Counted from the stretch's first letter, positions 1 to 8,511 are shown. The stretch: DNA of 44,154 nt from Acrocarpospora phusangensis (GCF_016862995.1 NZ_BOOA01000065.1:1-44154); one strand, 5' to 3'. Numbers and translations are program-made. Notes: generated from the sequence alone by a model not told the origin.

Positions 1-1006
1 CCCGCCACAGCTCGGCGGGCGGACCCAGCAGCACGGCGGCGGTACGGACCGTCGTGTAGTACCGGTGCGGCGCCCGGCTGGTGACCAGGCCGATCGCGCC
101 GTGGACCTGGAGGGCGGCCGTGGCGGCGGTGAGCGCCGCGTCCACGGCGAGCCCCAGCGCGTGGACGGCGGCCAGCGGATCGGCCTGCCCGGTGTCCGCC
201 AGCCAGGCGGCCCGTTCCACCATCAGCAGGGCCGCCTGGTTGGTGATCGCGATCTGGGCGAGAGGGAAGCTCACCCCCTGGTTGTCCAGGATGGGGCGGC
301 CGAACTGCCGCCTGCCGCCGGCGTGCCGTACGGCGAGCGCGTGCGCGCCCGCGGCGAGGCCGGCCAGGTACGCCGCCTGCCGTACCCGGAGCCGGAGCAG
401 GAGTCCGTCCGGGTCGGAGAGCGGGGAGCCCTCCCCCAGGCTCGCGATCATCGCGCTGCCCGGGACGGTGAGCCCGTCCAGGGTGAGGCCGTACCCGCCG
501 CCCGGCGCCGCGGCAGTACGGTCGGCGACCAGGCCGGGGGCGAGGAGGGCGAGCAGGGTCTCCGTGCCGGAACGGACGGGAACGCACGCGTACGCGCCCG
601 CGACGGGCCCGGGCAGCGGCGCCCGTCCGCTCAGCAACCACCCCGCCGGTACGGCACGCGCCGCCGCGTACGGCTGGAGCGCGCCCACCACCACGGGGTC
701 CCGTCCGGCCGCCACGTGCCCGGCGGGTCCGTCCGGATCGGCCTGGACGCCGAGCGCGTCGGCGACCAGCCCCAGGCCCAGGTACCGGTCCGGCAGCGCC
801 CGCCGGCCGAGCTCGGCCTCGAACACCACCCCGGCGGTCAGGCCGAGGTCGAAGCCGCCCGCGGCCACCGGCAGCTCCATCAGTGCGGCGGAGAGGGCGT
901 GCAACAGCGCCGACACGGCCTCGTCCGTGTCGATGCCGGGAGTGGCGAGCGCGTCGCGTACGCTCCGCCGCAACCGCTCGCGCAGGGGGTCAGGTGTCAG
1001 GTCCAC
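1..1006 (-). CDS. acyl-CoA dehydrogenase family protein (C-terminus beyond window)
   Basis: This is a flavin-dependent acyl-CoA dehydrogenase-type subunit; 335 codons are present and the gene runs off the left edge. The visible family blocks are RRQFGRP (residues 232-238, FAD/tetramer region) and QVHGAIG (300-306, usual QxxGGxG). The start is GTG at 1006, which overlaps the stop of the upstream dehydrogenase by 10 nt, so the two are translationally coupled. The N-terminal half is poorly conserved. Adjacent paired dehydrogenase genes in actinomycetes often encode two unlike subunits of one heteromeric enzyme, and this pair looks like that. In ramoplanin/enduracidin-type clusters, acyl-CoA dehydrogenases desaturate the lipid side chain; that role, or oxidation of a carrier-bound aminoacyl group, is inference here. 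Confidence 0.85.
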   Translation of the reverse strand, partial: MDLTPDPLRERLRRSVRDALATPGIDTDEAVSALLHALSAALMELPVAAGGFDLGLTAGVVFEAELGRRALPDRYLGLGLVADALGVQADPDGPAGHVAAGRDPVVVGALQPYAAARAVPAGWLLSGRAPLPGPVAGAYACVPVRSGTETLLALLAPGLVADRTAAAPGGGYGLTLDGLTVPGSAMIASLGEGSPLSDPDGLLLRLRVRQAAYLAGLAAGAHALAVRHAGGRRQFGRPILDNQGVSFPLAQIAITNQAALLMVERAAWLADTGQADPLAAVHALGLAVDAALTAATAALQVHGAIGLVTSRAPHRYYTTVRTAAVLLGPPAELWR

Positions 1007-2160
1007 GCCAGGTCCTCCCCGCTGTGGCCGAGCGCGGCGGTCGCACCCGACACGATCTGGAGCATGATCTCGGAGGTTCCCGCGGAAAGCCGCAGGCCGG
1101 GAGCCTCCCGATAGGCCGATTCGAGCAGCGCCGCCTCCGGGTCGCCGAGATCGCGGCCGCCGTACCCCGGTCCGTGCACCTGGCTCGACCACACGGCGAC
1201 GGCCTGGGCCGTCTCGCTGGTGTGGTGTTTGGCCATGGCGGCCGCGGCCTCGTCCACCACGCCCGCGTCCAGCCGGCTGAGCATGTGGTAGGTGAGCAGG
1301 GTTCCGGCGGCGACCCGGGCGCCGTGACGCCCGATCTCGGCCAGCAGGGCGTCGTCCGCGGAGGACGCGGTCAGGCCGGCCAGCGTGGCCGCGTACCAGC
1401 GTTGCGCCTTGAGCGAGTAGTCCAGTCCGGTGCGCTCGATCGCGAGGCAGCGGTTGAGCAGTTCCCATCCCTGCCCCTCGCTGCCGACGAGGGCGTCGGA
1501 TCCCACCTTCACCCCGTCGAACTCGACCCGGTCGAACTGCTCGTCTCCCAGGGTGGGCAGGGTGGCACGGCTGACGCCGGGGGCGTCCAGGTCGACGAGG
1601 AACAGGCTGATCCCCTCGTACTTGCTGGCTCCCCGCCCGGTCCGCATCGCGCACAGCGCCAGATCGCTCTGGCCGCTCTTGAGCCCGAAGACCTTGACCC
1701 CGGTGAGCCGGTAGCCGTCGCCGTCGGGGTCGGCGGAGCCCACGAGGGAGGCCAGATCCGAACCGGCCTCCGGCTCGGTGTAGAGCACCGTCGCGAACCG
1801 CTCCCCCGCGGCCAGCGCCGGCAGGTGCCGCAGCCGCTGCTCCTCGGTGCCGGCGGTGAGGAGGAACTGGCCGACGATCTGGACGCTCAGCACGTGCAGC
1901 GTGTCCGGCATCCCGGCGCGTACCAGCACGGAGATCACGGTGGCGCTCTCGGTGTGGCCGGCGTCGCGCCCGCCGTACACGGCCGGCCAGCCGGGGGCCA
2001 GCAGGCGGTGCCGCCCCAGCTCCCGGTAGAGCGCTCGGGCGTCCGGCTCCCCGCGTCCCTGGCGGAGGGCCTCGTACGCCGCCTGGACCGCGGGGTCCCT
2101 CAGCGCCGCGTGGGTCGCTTCGAGGAGCTCGGCTTCCCGGCCGGTAGAACCGAAGTCCAT
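997..2160 (-). CDS. acyl-CoA dehydrogenase
   Basis: A 387-aa protein of normal length for an FAD-dependent acyl-CoA dehydrogenase. The signature YTEPEAGSDLASL (residues 127-139, FAD/substrate segment) is intact. Near the C-terminus, where medium-chain enzymes carry the catalytic glutamate in YEGT, this protein reads SAGT (359-362), so alanine 360 takes the glutamate position. Either a glutamate elsewhere serves as base, as in isovaleryl-CoA-type enzymes, or catalysis depends on the partner subunit encoded immediately downstream. The ATG shares one base with the stop of the NRPS gene (TGATG), so it is cotranscribed with the NRPS. The substrate could be an acyl-CoA or an acyl group on the NRPS carrier domain; nothing visible decides. 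Confidence 0.9.
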   Translation of the reverse strand: MDFGSTGREAELLEATHAALRDPAVQAAYEALRQGRGEPDARALYRELGRHRLLAPGWPAVYGGRDAGHTESATVISVLVRAGMPDTLHVLSVQIVGQFLLTAGTEEQRLRHLPALAAGERFATVLYTEPEAGSDLASLVGSADPDGDGYRLTGVKVFGLKSGQSDLALCAMRTGRGASKYEGISLFLVDLDAPGVSRATLPTLGDEQFDRVEFDGVKVGSDALVGSEGQGWELLNRCLAIERTGLDYSLKAQRWYAATLAGLTASSADDALLAEIGRHGARVAAGTLLTYHMLSRLDAGVVDEAAAAMAKHHTSETAQAVAVWSSQVHGPGYGGRDLGDPEAALLESAYREAPGLRLSAGTSEIMLQIVSGATAALGHSGEDLAWT

Positions 2161-5100
2161 CAGGTCGTTCCCTCCTGTAAGCCGCGCGAGAGGATCCGCT
2201 CGGCCTCCTCCTCGGACATCCCCTCAAGCAGATCCAGGAGATCCTCGTCATCCAGCCGCGCGGCGAGCTGGGTGTCCACGAGCGCGGCCAGCCCGGCGAC
2301 CGTGGGGTCGCGGAAGAAGTCGGCCACCCCCGCCTCCACGCCGAACCGCCTGCGGATGGCGGAGATCAGCTGGGCCGCCTGGAGGCTGCTGCCGCCGATG
2401 GCGAAGAAGTTGGCGTCCACACCGATGTCGGCGATCCCGAGCACCGGCTTGAGCAACTCCTCCGCGAGCACGTGCTCGGTCTTCGACAGCGCCCGCGTCC
2501 GCGTCCCGGTGGATCGAATCTCGGGGTACGGCAGCGCCGCCCGATCCACCTTCCCCGCCGAGGTGAGCGGCAGCTCGTCGAGCAGGACGACGAAGTCCGG
2601 CACCAGCGCCGCGGGCAACCGGGCCGCCAGGAACTCCCGCAGGTCGCCGTCCGTCGCGTCGTGCGCGGCGCGACGCCCGACGTACGCCACGAGATGCCGT
2701 TGGCCCACGGGGTCGGTCCAGACGTCCACCACCGCCTGCGCCACCGCCGGATGCCCCTCCAGCGCCACCTCGATCTCGGCCGGCTCGATGCGGACACCGC
2801 GGATCTTGAGCTGCCGGTCGATCCGGCCCATGAACACCAGCGTTCCGTCCCGGCGACGCCGTACCAGGTCGCCCGTGCGGTAGAGGCGGCCGGTCGGGGC
2901 GCTGCCGAAGGGGTCGGGGACGAACCGTTCCGCCGTGAGCCCCGGCCGGTTCAGGTAGCCGTCCGCGAGCCCCAGACCGCCGATCACGAGCTCCCCCGGC
3001 ACCTCGTACGGCACCGGGCGAAGCCTCTCGTCGAGGACGTGCGCGACGTGGTTGGCGATCGGCAGGCCGATCGGGGGCGACGCCTCGGCCGCCAGGTCGC
3101 ATTCGTGGACGACCATGGTCACGGTGCACTCGGTCGGACCGTACCCGTTGAAGAACCGCCGCCCGGTGCGCCAGCGGTTGACGAGCTCTCCCGTGAACGC
3201 CTCGCCGCCGACGAAGGCGATGCGCAGGCCGGGCAGGCGTTCCGGCTCCAGCAGGGCCATCACCGGGGGCGGGAGATCGGTGACGGTGATCCCCGACCGC
3301 TCCAGCAGCGCCTGCAGGCGGTCGATGTCGAGGCGTTCGTTGTCCAGGACGACGCACAGGCGGCCGCCGGTGAGGAGCGCGCCGAAGGTCTCGAAGATCG
3401 AGACGTCGAAGGTGACGGAGGCGTAGCCGAGGATCCTGTCCGCGGGTGAGAGGTCGAACAGCTCGGCGACGGCCAGGGTGAAGTTGACGACCGCGGTGTG
3501 GCTGACCAGCACTCCCTTGGGGGTGCCGGTGCTGCCGGAGGTGTACATGACGTACGCGAGGTCCCCGCCGGTGACCGCCGGCGCGTGCGCGGGCATTTCG
3601 TCGGCCTGCCGTATCAGGTCCTCCAGCGCGAGCCGACCCGGGGCCGCGGCCAGGTCGTCCAGCGCCTCCCGCCCGGCCACGAGCAGCGTCGGCCGGGCGT
3701 CCTCGACGAGGTGGGAGAGGCGGTGGGGCGGATGCGACGGATCCATCGGCAGGAACGCGGCGCCGGCCTTCAGCGCCGCGAGCACCGCGGTGACCTGGTC
3801 GAGCCCGCGAGCGACGCAGACCGCCACCAGATCCCCGCCGGTGACACCGTGGTCACGCAGCACGTGGGCGAAGCGGTTGGCCCGCGCGTCCAGCTCCGCG
3901 TACGTGAGCCGCCCGTCTCCGGCCGTGACCGCGACCGCGTCCGGGGTGCGGGCCGCCTGGGCGGCGAACCAGCCGTGCAGGGTGGTGGGCGGCACCGGCC
4001 GGTACCGCCCCTGCCACCGCGCCGCCAGGTCGGCGGCCTCCTCGCCCGGGAGCAGCGCGACCCGCTCGGCAGGGCCGTCACTCGCGAGCAGGCCGGCCAG
4101 CAGGTGGGCGTAGTGGCGGAGCAGGTCGTCCATCGAACCGGGGTCGAACGACGCGGCCCGGTAGCCGGCGGACAGCTCGCCGTCGCCGGGAATCCTCAGC
4201 ACCAGGTCGTGGGCCGGTGGCGAGTCGCCGCCGGGCAGCCACTCGGCCGTGAGACCGGGCAGCTCGCCGAGACGCGGCGCCGGCGAGGTGTCGCACACCA
4301 CGCGGATCGGCTCGCCGAGCATCGCGGCTAGTTCCGGCGAGGGCAGCGCGGCATCGTCGAGCGCGTCGCGCACGGCGGTGTCCACATGCCCCACGAGCTG
4401 CCGGAACGTGAGACCGCCGCCGCCCCTGAGCGGTACCGGGTGCACGTCGTCGAAGCAACCGGCGATCGCCCGCAGGTCCGGGGTCCTGCGGCCGGTGGAC
4501 GGGACGCCGATCACGAGCTCGGACTGGCCGCAGTAGCGGCGCAACAGCTCGTAACAGGCTGCCAGGTACACGCTGGACGGGCGGGTGCCCCATTCCTCCG
4601 CGGCTCGCTCGACCGCATCCACGGTCTCCGGGGAGAGTTCGGCGTACTGGCTGGCGTGGGCCGGGTCGCCCGTCTGCTGAGTGGCCTGCGGGGCCGTCGG
4701 CGTCAAGCCGGAGAGCCGCTCCCGCCATCGGCTCCGCAGCCCGTCGCGGTCCCGGTCGAAGCGCGCCGCCGACCAGTTGGCCACATCGCCGAAGGTCAGG
4801 CTCGGCTCAGGCAGGTCGGCTGCCCGGTACAGGTCGAAGAGTTCGCCCAGCAGGAGTTCGAGCGAACCGCGGTCGATGACGACCGAGCTGGCCGCGAAGG
4901 CCAGCACATGCTGATCGGGCGCGACGCGGAGCAGCCGGCACGACCACGGCTGGGCGTCGGCCGGATCGAACCGCGTCCCGGCGAGCCCGGCGAGCAGCGC
5001 GGGCAGTTCGTCGCCGGGCACCTCCTCGACCGGCAGCGTGGCCGTCGGCGGCGGGCTCACCCACAGGACTGGCCCGCCCCGCACGGACATGCGCAGCGCC

Positions 5101-5351
5101 TGCTGCCGGGCGATCAGCCCCCGCCAGGCCGCCGCCAGGGCCGCCGTGTCCAGAGGGCCGGTGAGGCGCACCGCGAATCCGGTGGTCGCGGGCGGTTCGC
5201 GCAGCAAGGCCGCCTGGAGCGGTGTCACCCGTGCCCGGCCGGTCCCGCCCAGATGAATCGGCCGGTCCCGCCAGTCGGTCCGGAGCAGGTCGAAGAATCT
5301 GCCACGCTGTTCCTGGGGCAGCCGGTCGAGCCGGAGTCCTAGCAGGCTCAA
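2160..5351 (-). CDS. NRPS module C-A-PCP with degenerate condensation domain
   Basis: A 1063-aa single-module nonribosomal peptide synthetase. The condensation-like domain (about 40-430) has SSVVIDR at 155-161 where an active domain has HHxxxDG, so both histidines and the glycine are lost. The adenylation domain (about 455-940) has LTYAEL (482), YTSGSTGTPKG (603-613), NGYGPTE (735-741), YRTGDL (824-829) and the lysine motif TSAGKVDR (930-937). My hand-read specificity residues are D-V-F-D-F-G-G-V-T-K, which I cannot assign. The carrier domain has GGSS with the pantetheine serine at 989, followed by an acidic tail. There is no thioesterase. The start is TTG, chosen for the strong AGGAGGAAGG 7 nt upstream. 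Codon 1058 is the rare TTA. It probably loads an amino acid that other cluster enzymes act on. Confidence 0.93.
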   Translation of the reverse strand: MSLLGLRLDRLPQEQRGRFFDLLRTDWRDRPIHLGGTGRARVTPLQAALLREPPATTGFAVRLTGPLDTAALAAAWRGLIARQQALRMSVRGGPVLWVSPPPTATLPVEEVPGDELPALLAGLAGTRFDPADAQPWSCRLLRVAPDQHVLAFAASSVVIDRGSLELLLGELFDLYRAADLPEPSLTFGDVANWSAARFDRDRDGLRSRWRERLSGLTPTAPQATQQTGDPAHASQYAELSPETVDAVERAAEEWGTRPSSVYLAACYELLRRYCGQSELVIGVPSTGRRTPDLRAIAGCFDDVHPVPLRGGGGLTFRQLVGHVDTAVRDALDDAALPSPELAAMLGEPIRVVCDTSPAPRLGELPGLTAEWLPGGDSPPAHDLVLRIPGDGELSAGYRAASFDPGSMDDLLRHYAHLLAGLLASDGPAERVALLPGEEAADLAARWQGRYRPVPPTTLHGWFAAQAARTPDAVAVTAGDGRLTYAELDARANRFAHVLRDHGVTGGDLVAVCVARGLDQVTAVLAALKAGAAFLPMDPSHPPHRLSHLVEDARPTLLVAGREALDDLAAAPGRLALEDLIRQADEMPAHAPAVTGGDLAYVMYTSGSTGTPKGVLVSHTAVVNFTLAVAELFDLSPADRILGYASVTFDVSIFETFGALLTGGRLCVVLDNERLDIDRLQALLERSGITVTDLPPPVMALLEPERLPGLRIAFVGGEAFTGELVNRWRTGRRFFNGYGPTECTVTMVVHECDLAAEASPPIGLPIANHVAHVLDERLRPVPYEVPGELVIGGLGLADGYLNRPGLTAERFVPDPFGSAPTGRLYRTGDLVRRRRDGTLVFMGRIDRQLKIRGVRIEPAEIEVALEGHPAVAQAVVDVWTDPVGQRHLVAYVGRRAAHDATDGDLREFLAARLPAALVPDFVVLLDELPLTSAGKVDRAALPYPEIRSTGTRTRALSKTEHVLAEELLKPVLGIADIGVDANFFAIGGSSLQAAQLISAIRRRFGVEAGVADFFRDPTVAGLAALVDTQLAARLDDEDLLDLLEGMSEEEAERILSRGLQEGTT

Positions 5352-5439
5352 GGGTGCACCTTCCTCCTGTGGGAAGTTGAGAGACCGCCGTCCGCCCGAG
5401 GTGCCGCGGCGGCGCTGCCGCCACGCCGGGACGGCGCCG

Positions 5440-6444
5440 TCACAGCTCCGCCACGGCGTCGTCGATGGCGATCAGGGCCGCCCGGTAGCCCGCCTCAAGC
5501 CGCTCGGTGTGGTGGCGCAGATCCCGCGCGCAGTCACGAGGCGCGCCCCGGCCGTGGGCGGCGGTGACGCGGACCGGTGTCCAGAGGTGGGCCGTGCGCT
5601 CCACCCTCCGGCCGGCTTCGGCGAGTGACGGCACGCGCCAGGCGTTCCCGCAGCGACGGAGCAGCTCGCCGTGCAGCGCGGCCTGGGCCTGCATCCCCCA
5701 TCCGAAGGTGTACGCTTCCTCGACCAGCCGGGCGTTCCCGGCTTCCGCGGCCTCCACCAGGGCGCCGGCGAAGCGCTTCAGCCCCGCCAGACCGGAATGG
5801 CACGCCGCGGAGTCGTCGAATCCGGCGGCATCGGCCCGGAGCGCCTCGGCCAGCCGCTCCGGCCCGAGCGCCGGGTACGGCCCGCCCAGGCTCACGTCCA
5901 GCCATCGGCCCTGGATCTCGGCGCCGGAGAAGAACGCTTCCTGTTCCCGGGGATTCGCCGAGGTCCAGGCCCGCAACAGGTCCGCGACGGGCAGCTCCCC
6001 GTCGTACGCCGGAGGCATCGCGTCGCTGACCAGGACCGTGCCCCCGTCCTGGTCGATGTCGTAGACCACGATCAGATGGGCCGAATGCACGTCGTTGAGA
6101 GCGGGCCGGAACGGCAGATGGTAGTTGTCGACCGCCACCACGGGCAGCCGTCCCTCCGCCAGCGCCTCCCGCAGCTCCGCCAGCGGATCGGCGACCGCGG
6201 TGGTCCGCCACCGGGACCGGGCCGGGTGGTACGGCAGCAGGCTGGCGACGGGGTCGCCCGGCACCCGGCAGGGCCAGTAGAACTCCTCGGGCCGTACGTC
6301 TCCCGGCAGGTACCGGAACTCCCAGGCGAGCCCGAGCACCTCGAGGGGGTCCTGGCCATCGGCGAGCAGGAGGGCGGCGACGGTCGACTGCAGGCAGCTG
6401 ACCGGGTCCCGATACCACTGGTCGATCGATCGTCGGGTGCGCAT
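5440..6444 (-). CDS. BtrH-like acyltransferase family protein (BtrH_N / DUF4872 type)
   Basis: A 334-aa protein resembling the family named for butirosin BtrH, which transfers an acyl group from a carrier protein to an amine. The N-terminal part has a cysteine in DPVSCLQS (C17) in the place of the papain-like nucleophile, then VVAVDNYHLPF (102-112) and HSAHLIVVYDID (120-131), which fit the Asp/His segments of that fold. The second half, about 190-334, is helical and matches the usual C-terminal extension. The ATG at 6444 lies 5 nt after the stop of the upstream gene; further upstream in-frame codons run into that gene. Position between a small conserved protein and an NRPS module suggests it moves or releases the carrier-bound product. 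The assignment rests on motif resemblance. Confidence 0.65.
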   Translation of the reverse strand: MRTRRSIDQWYRDPVSCLQSTVAALLLADGQDPLEVLGLAWEFRYLPGDVRPEEFYWPCRVPGDPVASLLPYHPARSRWRTTAVADPLAELREALAEGRLPVVAVDNYHLPFRPALNDVHSAHLIVVYDIDQDGGTVLVSDAMPPAYDGELPVADLLRAWTSANPREQEAFFSGAEIQGRWLDVSLGGPYPALGPERLAEALRADAAGFDDSAACHSGLAGLKRFAGALVEAAEAGNARLVEEAYTFGWGMQAQAALHGELLRRCGNAWRVPSLAEAGRRVERTAHLWTPVRVTAAHGRGAPRDCARDLRHHTERLEAGYRAALIAIDDAVAEL

Positions 6445-6449
6445 CCGTC

Positions 6450-7106
6450 CTATCCCTCTGCGCTTTCCAGGTCGGCCACCCCGGCCATGTCCAGGCCCGC
6501 TTCCCGCAGGGTCGCGGCGAACACGTGGACCGCCGGGTTGCGGGGCAGCCGGGCGGCGCGCAGGACCGCGCGGCGGGTCACCGGCACTCGCTGGCACCAC
6601 AGCATCGCCGGCACGTCGGCCTGCACATGGAGCGGGTAGTGCATCACCTCCGTCACCACCGCCGCGGACTCTCCGAACACCGCGGGCGCCGCCCAGAAGT
6701 CGGACAGCCGGAGCGGCTCGAAGTCCACCGAGCCGTCCGTGAAGTGGAAGGCGATCTCGTCCTCGACCCGGCGCTCGGCCGCCGCCAGCACGTACAGCCA
6801 GTCATAGCGCGCGGGGGCCACCTCGATGAACTGGCCGTCGGCGCGGACGTTGTCGGGCGCGGCGGCGCCGCACACGGGAAGGTCGAACGGCACTCCGTCC
6901 ACCAGAACGGGCCGCCCGGAGGGCAGTTCGCCGGCGGGGAACGAGTTGCCCCAGATGTTGAAGGCCCCGGCGCCGAGGTGGTCCGGCGCGGTGGCGCCCA
7001 CGTTGTTCCGGTGTCCGGCGAGATCCAGCAGGTGGTGCCCCTCGGCGGTCCGGTGCGGCCAGGCGGGGGCTGGGCGCACGAGGGAGCGACTCTCGCTTCT
7101 GACCAC
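6450..7106 (-). CDS. conserved hypothetical protein, probable beta-sandwich
   Basis: I do not recognise a named family. The 218-aa protein has many short hydrophobic strands, the segments FNIWGNSF and DNVRADGQ, and a C-terminal stretch HYPLHVQADVPAMLWCQRVP, suggesting a carbohydrate-binding-module-like beta-sandwich; it has no signal peptide or membrane helix. It is the first gene of the leftward operon and sits 5 nt before the BtrH-like gene, so the two probably work together. I prefer GTG at 7106 because GAGAGG lies 8 nt upstream; a GTG at 7115 would add three residues but would overlap the Shine-Dalgarno sequence. The promoter region at 7107-7267 carries two copies of an operator-like box. 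Confidence 0.6.
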   Translation of the reverse strand: MVRSESRSLVRPAPAWPHRTAEGHHLLDLAGHRNNVGATAPDHLGAGAFNIWGNSFPAGELPSGRPVLVDGVPFDLPVCGAAAPDNVRADGQFIEVAPARYDWLYVLAAAERRVEDEIAFHFTDGSVDFEPLRLSDFWAAPAVFGESAAVVTEVMHYPLHVQADVPAMLWCQRVPVTRRAVLRAARLPRNPAVHVFAATLREAGLDMAGVADLESAEG

Positions 7107-7142
7107 GGGCAACACCTCTCGTCGGCCGAGTTCCGCGGGCGA

Positions 7143-7173
7143 TTACTTTAGTCATCGCCGACTTTACTTTAGT
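7143..7173. promoter_or_regulatory. paired operator-like boxes TTACTTTAGT
   Basis: Two identical 10-mers TTACTTTAGT lie at 7143-7152 and 7164-7173, exactly 21 bp apart (two helical turns), in an AT-rich patch of an otherwise very GC-rich divergent intergenic region. GATTAC (7141-7146) and GTAATC (7174-7179) form an outer inverted repeat. The core ACTTTAGT belongs with ACTATAGT in the dpgD/dpgA intergenic region. They lie upstream of the leftward NRPS operon and the rightward DUF5655 gene. I infer a dimeric regulator site, perhaps for the LuxR-type protein at 12804-13532. Confidence 0.5.
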
Positions 7174-7267
7174 GTAATCATTGGCCGAGCGAAAGGACCT
7201 TCAGGCCCCCCGGGACCGAACACTCTTCGGGGTGACCCCCGTCACCCTTTCGGCTATCGTCCGGCCC

Positions 7268-7672
7268 ATGAGCGAGCGAATCTGGACGATCGACGATCAT
7301 CTGACCGACAAGCCGGAAGAATTCGTTGCCCTGTATCACCAGTTCATCGACCTCGCGAAGGCCTGCGGGCCCTTCACGTACGCCATCTCCAAGGGCATGA
7401 TCACTCTCAAGGGCATCCGTCGCGGTTTCGCCGGAGCCAGGCCCGACGCCCGTGGGCTGCGCGGATACATGGATCTCCAGCGCGTCGTCGAGGACCCGCG
7501 GATCACGAACGCCTCGCCGTACACCAAGCGGCTCTTCGTGCACGCCTTCCGCATCACCCGCCCCGACCAGCTCGACGACGAGTTCGCCGGATGGATGCGG
7601 GAGGCGTACGACGTCGGGCAGGGCTACCACCTCAGGCAGCCGCCGCCACCCGCGCCCGGCGAGATCCGCTAG
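7268..7672 (+). CDS. DUF5655-type conserved protein
   Basis: A 134-aa soluble protein of unknown function resembling the DUF5655 domain: an N-terminal segment [19 protein letters not shown], then RGFAGARP, and the ending [19 protein letters not shown] followed by EAYDVGQG. The ATG at 7268 begins the conserved region; in-frame sequence upstream is not conserved in character. No strong Shine-Dalgarno sequence is visible. Its stop overlaps the stop of dpgD by 2 nt (CTAG shared by convergent TAG codons). It stands between two divergent cluster promoters and may be an older chromosomal gene or a passenger; no role in the pathway is evident. Confidence 0.7.
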   Translation: MSERIWTIDDHLTDKPEEFVALYHQFIDLAKACGPFTYAISKGMITLKGIRRGFAGARPDARGLRGYMDLQRVVEDPRITNASPYTKRLFVHAFRITRPDQLDDEFAGWMREAYDVGQGYHLRQPPPPAPGEIR

Positions 7673-8469
7673 CGCGCCGGGCTGTGCCACCGCGGCCGCC
7701 GTCCCTCGGCGAACGCGGCCGGCCCCTCGACGGCGTCCGGGCTGGTACGGCGGCGCTCCTCCCACCCGTAACCCAGGGTGAACGCCTCCTCCAGCGCCAG
7801 GTGCGCGGAACGGTGGACGATCTCCTTGGCGGCCCGGACGGCGACCGGGGAGCAGCGCAGCAGATCGCGAACCCAGCCGTCCACACAGTCGTCCAGCTCA
7901 TCGCGGGACACCACCTCGTTGACGAGCCCGAGCTGGTACGCGCGCGACGCGGACATCGGGCGTCCCGTGAGCAGATGGCCCATCGCGGTCTTCAACGGCA
8001 CCTGGCGCGGGAGCCGTAACACGCCGCCCGCACCCGCGATCAGGCCCAGCCGGGCCTCCGGCAGCGCGAAGGTGGCCGTGTCGACGGCGATCGCGACATC
8101 GCACGCGAGCACCAGCTCGAACCCGCCGCCCACCGCGTGGCCGTTCACGCGCGCGACCAAGGGCTTGGACAGCCGGAACCGCTCGGTCAGCCGGGGCGAT
8201 CCCGAGATCCCTCCGCTGCCGAGGCTGGAGGGCGCGACCCCCCGCCGGTTCCGGGCGGCGAGCTCCTTGAGGTCCTGACCGGCGCAGAAGACGCGCTCGC
8301 CGGCGCCGGTCAGCACGCCCACCCAGAGATCGTCGTCCGCCTCGAACTCATCCCAGATCCCGCACAGCTCGCGGTGCGCCTCAAGATCGAGGGCGTTGCT
8401 GACCTCCGGCCGCTGGATTGTGACGTACGCCACATGCCCTCGCCGCTCCATGGTAACTTTTGTTGTCAT
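7669..8469 (-). CDS. dpgD: enoyl-CoA hydratase/isomerase family protein DpgD
   Basis: A 266-aa crotonase-fold protein. The oxyanion-hole segments are [10 protein letters not shown] (61-70) and [12 protein letters not shown] (108-119). In vancomycin-type Dpg biosynthesis, DpgB and DpgD assist the type III PKS DpgA by dehydrating and aromatising the C8 tetraketide to 3,5-dihydroxyphenylacetyl-CoA. Here it is divergent from dpgA across a 42-bp gap, unlike the common dpgABCD order, but the partner genes leave little doubt. ATG at 8469 has no clear Shine-Dalgarno sequence; a TATAGT -10-like box ends only 8 nt before it, so the mRNA may be leaderless. Codon 151 is the rare TTA. Confidence 0.87.
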   Translation of the reverse strand: MTTKVTMERRGHVAYVTIQRPEVSNALDLEAHRELCGIWDEFEADDDLWVGVLTGAGERVFCAGQDLKELAARNRRGVAPSSLGSGGISGSPRLTERFRLSKPLVARVNGHAVGGGFELVLACDVAIAVDTATFALPEARLGLIAGAGGVLRLPRQVPLKTAMGHLLTGRPMSASRAYQLGLVNEVVSRDELDDCVDGWVRDLLRCSPVAVRAAKEIVHRSAHLALEEAFTLGYGWEERRRTSPDAVEGPAAFAEGRRPRWHSPAR

Positions 8470-8473
8470 GTCT

Positions 8474-8489
8474 TATAACTATAGTTGTA
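8474..8489. promoter_or_regulatory. palindromic operator between dpgD and dpgA
   Basis: AACTATAGTT (8477-8486) is a perfect 10-bp palindrome, extended to 16 bp with one mismatched pair (8474-8489). It fills much of the 42-bp gap between the divergent dpgD and dpgA starts and overlaps TATA-like -10 sequences on both strands. Its core ACTATAGT matches the pattern ACTWWAGT also seen twice at 7143-7173. A regulator bound here could control both Dpg transcription units. Protein identity is inferred, not shown. Confidence 0.5.
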
Positions 8490-8511
8490 CTTCGGGTTCC
8501 GAGGGAGGGAC

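Noticed and set aside
65-1114. Long rightward open frame over the partial acyl-CoA dehydrogenase
   Set aside because: The leftward frame encodes clear dehydrogenase motifs and the rightward product is Arg/Ala-rich low complexity, as expected for an antisense shadow in GC-rich DNA.
883-5342. Several long rightward frames across the NRPS and dehydrogenases (for example 883-2883, 2472-3449, 4386-5342)
   Set aside because: The leftward frame carries all NRPS core motifs; the rightward ones have no recognisable motifs.
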